A DNA stretch of 38,425 bases from Dehalococcoidia bacterium. GTDB taxonomy: Bacteria > Chloroflexota > Dehalococcoidia > UBA2979. The notes below the pieces were generated by a model. The model had not been told where the DNA came from. It did no database searches and worked only from the letters and a program-made list of their open reading frames with translations. This document shows, one piece after another, positions 36,388 to 38,425 of this stretch (position 1 is its first letter; each line of letters opens with the position of its first letter). The stretch is from assembly GCA_009379925.1 (NCBI GenBank), contig WHSU01000031.1, forward strand, positions 1 through 38,425, given 5' to 3'. Position numbers and translations under genes: made by a program.

Positions 36388-36749
36388 CAGAACACCAGCC
36401 CTTCTTCGCGCGCGCCGTCCGCCAGCGCCTGCACGCGGCCGGCGTAGCGGAAGCCCCCGCGGTCGAACACCACCGAGTCCAGCCCGGCGGCCTTCGCGCG
36501 CTGCGCCACCAGCTTGCCCACCTCGCGGGCGCGCGCTGTCTTGTTCTCGTCGGACGCGCGCAGCGCCATCTCCATATCGGAAGCGTGCACCAGCGTGCGG
36601 CCGGCCGCGTCGTCGATCAGCTGCGCGTAGATGTGCTGGTTGGAGCGGAAGACGGCCAGCCGCGGGCGTTCCGGGGTACCGGCCACCCGCCGGCGCACAC
36701 GGGTGTGCCGCCGGATGCGGGCTGCGCGCGTGGTCTGCTTCGTCGACAT
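36387..36749 (-). CDS. rplR: 50S ribosomal protein L18
   Basis: 120 aa. [37 protein letters not shown] and the final [24 protein letters not shown] are the L18 signatures; L18 binds 5S rRNA. It stands between rplF and rpsE as usual. Confidence 0.97.
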   Translation of the reverse strand: MSTKQTTRAARIRRHTRVRRRVAGTPERPRLAVFRSNQHIYAQLIDDAAGRTLVHASDMEMALRASDENKTARAREVGKLVAQRAKAAGLDSVVFDRGGFRYAGRVQALADGAREEGLVF

Positions 36750-36780
36750 CTCTCGTCCTGTTCCGTGATCCCGCAGGCGT

Positions 36781-37317
36781 CTAGCCGCGCGACTTGCCGG
36801 CCTTCAACCGGACCTGCTCGCCGCGGTAGCGGATGCCCTTGCCGTGGTAGGGCTCCGGAGGGCGCACCCGGCGCACCAGGGCCGCCTGCTGGCCCACCGC
36901 CTGCTTGTCGATGCCACTGACGTGGACCAACGTCGGCAGTTCCACCTCGAAGGCCACGCCGTCCAGCGGCTTCATCTCCACCGGGTGGGAGTAGCCGACG
37001 GTGAGCACCAGGGTCTGCCCCTGGAGCTGTGCGCGATAGCCGGTGCCCTGTAGTTCCAGCGACTTGCGGAAGCCATCCGTCACGCCGGTGACCATGTTCT
37101 GCAGGAGGCTCCGGGTCAGGCCGTGCAGCGCTCGATGTTCCGGTTGGTCGGACTCCCGGGTGACCACCAGCTGGCCGTCCGCGTTGGAGACGCGGACGGC
37201 GGGGTGCACCGTGTGCTCCAGCTGGCCCTTGGGCCCCTTCACACGCAGGTGCTGACCCTCCAGCGTGATGTCCACGCCGTTCGGCACCGAGACCGGGAGC
37301 TTGCCTACGCGCGACAT
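36781..37317 (-). CDS. rplF: 50S ribosomal protein L6
   Basis: 178 aa. [30 protein letters not shown] at the start and [23 protein letters not shown] at the end are diagnostic. Two L6 repeats are visible. L6 lies near the sarcin-ricin loop. It follows rpsH by nine bases. Confidence 0.97.
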   Translation of the reverse strand: MSRVGKLPVSVPNGVDITLEGQHLRVKGPKGQLEHTVHPAVRVSNADGQLVVTRESDQPEHRALHGLTRSLLQNMVTGVTDGFRKSLELQGTGYRAQLQGQTLVLTVGYSHPVEMKPLDGVAFEVELPTLVHVSGIDKQAVGQQAALVRRVRPPEPYHGKGIRYRGEQVRLKAGKSRG

Positions 37318-37326
37318 GGACGGCTC

Positions 37327-37725
37327 CTACCAGACGTAGCAGAGCACTTCGCCGCCGACCTTGCGACGCCAGGCCTCGCGGCCAGACATCACGCCCTGCG
37401 ACGTGCTCATGATGGCGACCCCCAGCCCGCCGAAGACGCGGGGGATCTCGCCCTTGTTGACGTACACCCGGAGGCCCGGGCGGGACACGCGACGGATGCC
37501 CGTAAGCACCGCGCGCTGGTCTTCCGCGTAGTTCAGCTTCAGCTGGAGGTACGACCGAGGCCCGTCCTGCTCTTCCGAGATCTCCGTAATGAAGCCCTCG
37601 TCCTTGAGCACGTCCGCGACCGACCGCTTGACCTTGGACGCCGGGACACGCACGGTGTCGTGCCGCGCGGATGCCGCGTTGCGGACTCTCGTAAACATGT
37701 CAGCCAGCGGGTCGGACATTGTCAT
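37327..37725 (-). CDS. rpsH: 30S ribosomal protein S8
   Basis: 132 aa. SDPLADMFTRVRNAASARHDTVRVPASKVKRSVADVLK at the start and the C-terminal GLGVAIMSTSQGVMSGREAWRRKVGGEVLCYVW are S8. ATG 37725 is used; ATG 37719 two codons in would also serve. S8 often represses the spc operon by binding its mRNA. Confidence 0.97.
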   Translation of the reverse strand: MTMSDPLADMFTRVRNAASARHDTVRVPASKVKRSVADVLKDEGFITEISEEQDGPRSYLQLKLNYAEDQRAVLTGIRRVSRPGLRVYVNKGEIPRVFGGLGVAIMSTSQGVMSGREAWRRKVGGEVLCYVW

Positions 37726-37771
37726 CCGGTTCGCCTGCCTTTCGGTGTGGTCAGAACGTCGCGCCGCGCGA

Positions 37772-37975
37772 CTACCACGAGGACTTCTTCACGCCGGGGA
37801 GCTTCCCCTCGTTCGCCAGCTTGCGGAAGCAGATGCGGCACATACCGAAGCGCCGCATGTAGCCGCGCGGGCGTCCGCAGGGCCGGCTCCGCCAAACGAT
37901 GGGGCAGCGGTTCTTCTCCCGCGAGGAGAACTTCGGCTCCCGGGCCGCTTTCGCGATCTGACTCTTCTTTGCCAT
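37772..37975 (-). CDS. rpsN: 30S ribosomal protein S14, zinc type with a widened knuckle
   Basis: 67 aa; the zinc-type S14 is normally 61. [21 protein letters not shown] and the end LPGVKKSSW are unmistakable. The four zinc ligands are C24, C33, C46 and C49. In the family the first two are two residues apart (C-x2-C, as in RCPRCGRPR). Here eight residues separate them ([14 protein letters not shown]), a clean six-residue in-frame insertion. Spacing of the second pair and of the two pairs to each other is normal. Confidence 0.95.
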   Translation of the reverse strand: MAKKSQIAKAAREPKFSSREKNRCPIVWRSRPCGRPRGYMRRFGMCRICFRKLANEGKLPGVKKSSW

Positions 37976-38002
37976 CGGCCACTCTTCTTCGGAGTCCGCG
38001 GG

Positions 38003-38425
38003 CTACGCCCGCGTCTCGCTACGCACGAACGGCATCCCGAGCAACTCGAGCAACCGCTTCCCTGCTTCGTCGGTGGTGGCGGTGGTGACAATGTTCACCT
38101 GCAGCCCGCGCACCCGGTCAATCGTGTCAAAGCTGACCTCCGGGAAGATCAGCTGCTCGGTCAGCCCGAGCGAATAGTTGCCGCGACCATCGAAGGAGTC
38201 CGCCGGGACGCCTCGGAAGTCACGCGTACGCGGCAGCGCGGCGTTGATGAGCCGGTCCATGAACTCCCACATGCGGTCGCCTCGCAGCGTCAGCGAGACG
38301 CCGATGGGCTGGCCCGCCCGCAGGCGGAAGTTGCTGATCGCGGCCTTCGAGCGCCGCACGTACGGCCGCTGCCCGGACACCGTGGCCAGGTCACGCATCG
38401 CGGACTCCACCGCGTTCGCGTTCTC
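38003..38425 (-). CDS. rplE: 50S ribosomal protein L5 (C-terminal part)
   Basis: The gene enters from the right edge; 140 C-terminal residues are visible. [36 protein letters not shown], then [30 protein letters not shown] and [21 protein letters not shown], are L5, which binds 5S rRNA and P-site tRNA. The start lies outside the window. Confidence 0.97.
   Translation of the reverse strand, partial: ENANAVESAMRDLATVSGQRPYVRRSKAAISNFRLRAGQPIGVSLTLRGDRMWEFMDRLINAALPRTRDFRGVPADSFDGRGNYSLGLTEQLIFPEVSFDTIDRVRGLQVNIVTTATTDEAGKRLLELLGMPFVRSETRA

Overview
This is a very GC-rich bacterial chromosome segment. I think it is most likely from the Chloroflexota (Dehalococcoidia- or Thermomicrobia-like). 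The reasons are the gene order of the long ribosomal block (rplE-rpsN-rpsH-rplF-rplR-rpsE-rpmD-rplO-secY-adk-map-infA-rpmJ-rpsM-rpsK-rpsD-rpoA-rplQ-truA-rplM-rpsI), a zinc-type S14, the mix of CaiB/MaoC and family-5 solute-binding genes, and several start codons placed 5-7 bases after a -10 box (leaderless mRNAs). The phylum is inference; the gene content is read directly.

Layout. 1-2823 is a worn area: the end of a peptide-type solute-binding protein, a MaoC-like protein whose natural 5' end carries a UGA stop, and then a row of gene ends (CaiB C-terminus, a DUF1269 protein fused to the N-terminus of a membrane protein, and a 5'-truncated, frameshifted sugar dehydrogenase). 3127-6425 is a four-gene fumarate reductase operon, frdABCD, of the E. 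coli type, followed by a small Usp-like gene. 7049-10753 is a thiol-redox and metal region: a CHRD-domain secreted protein, tRNA-Sec (selC), trxB, a ferredoxin-thioredoxin reductase (FTR) catalytic subunit with an in-frame UGA, trxA and csoR. 10750-14225 holds a DEAD-box helicase, plsX and a methyltransferase. 14473-15489 is an unrecognised lipoprotein-like gene. 15529-23340 collects adenine, methylthioadenosine and SAM-cycle genes (apt, mtnA, a broken mtnP, ahcY, metK) with a divergent MarR pair, an HNH nuclease and a GNAT protein. 23397-25855 encodes a sugar nucleotidyltransferase and a phosphohexomutase. 26015-26479 is a small toxin-antitoxin-like pair. From 26759 to the right edge everything is the ribosomal/secY/rpoA block on the minus strand.

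The main discovery is the gene at 9109-9642. It has every FTR catalytic-subunit cysteine at the exact family spacing, except the last cysteine of the CPC...CPC...CHC pattern, which is a UGA codon at 9388. That is the residue which forms the redox-active disulfide. The frame stays open for 83 sense codons after the UGA. A hairpin resembling the fdhF bacterial SECIS (4 bp, one bulged base, 4 bp, GGUC loop) starts 12 bases after the UGA. A tRNA-Sec gene with a UCA anticodon lies 1.4 kb upstream. Together these point to a selenocysteine FTR with a Cys-Sec catalytic pair, set between the genes for NADPH-thioredoxin reductase and thioredoxin. The thioredoxin promoter carries a CsoR-type palindrome exactly in its -10/-35 spacer, which ties this redox set to copper (or sulfane-sulfur) sensing.
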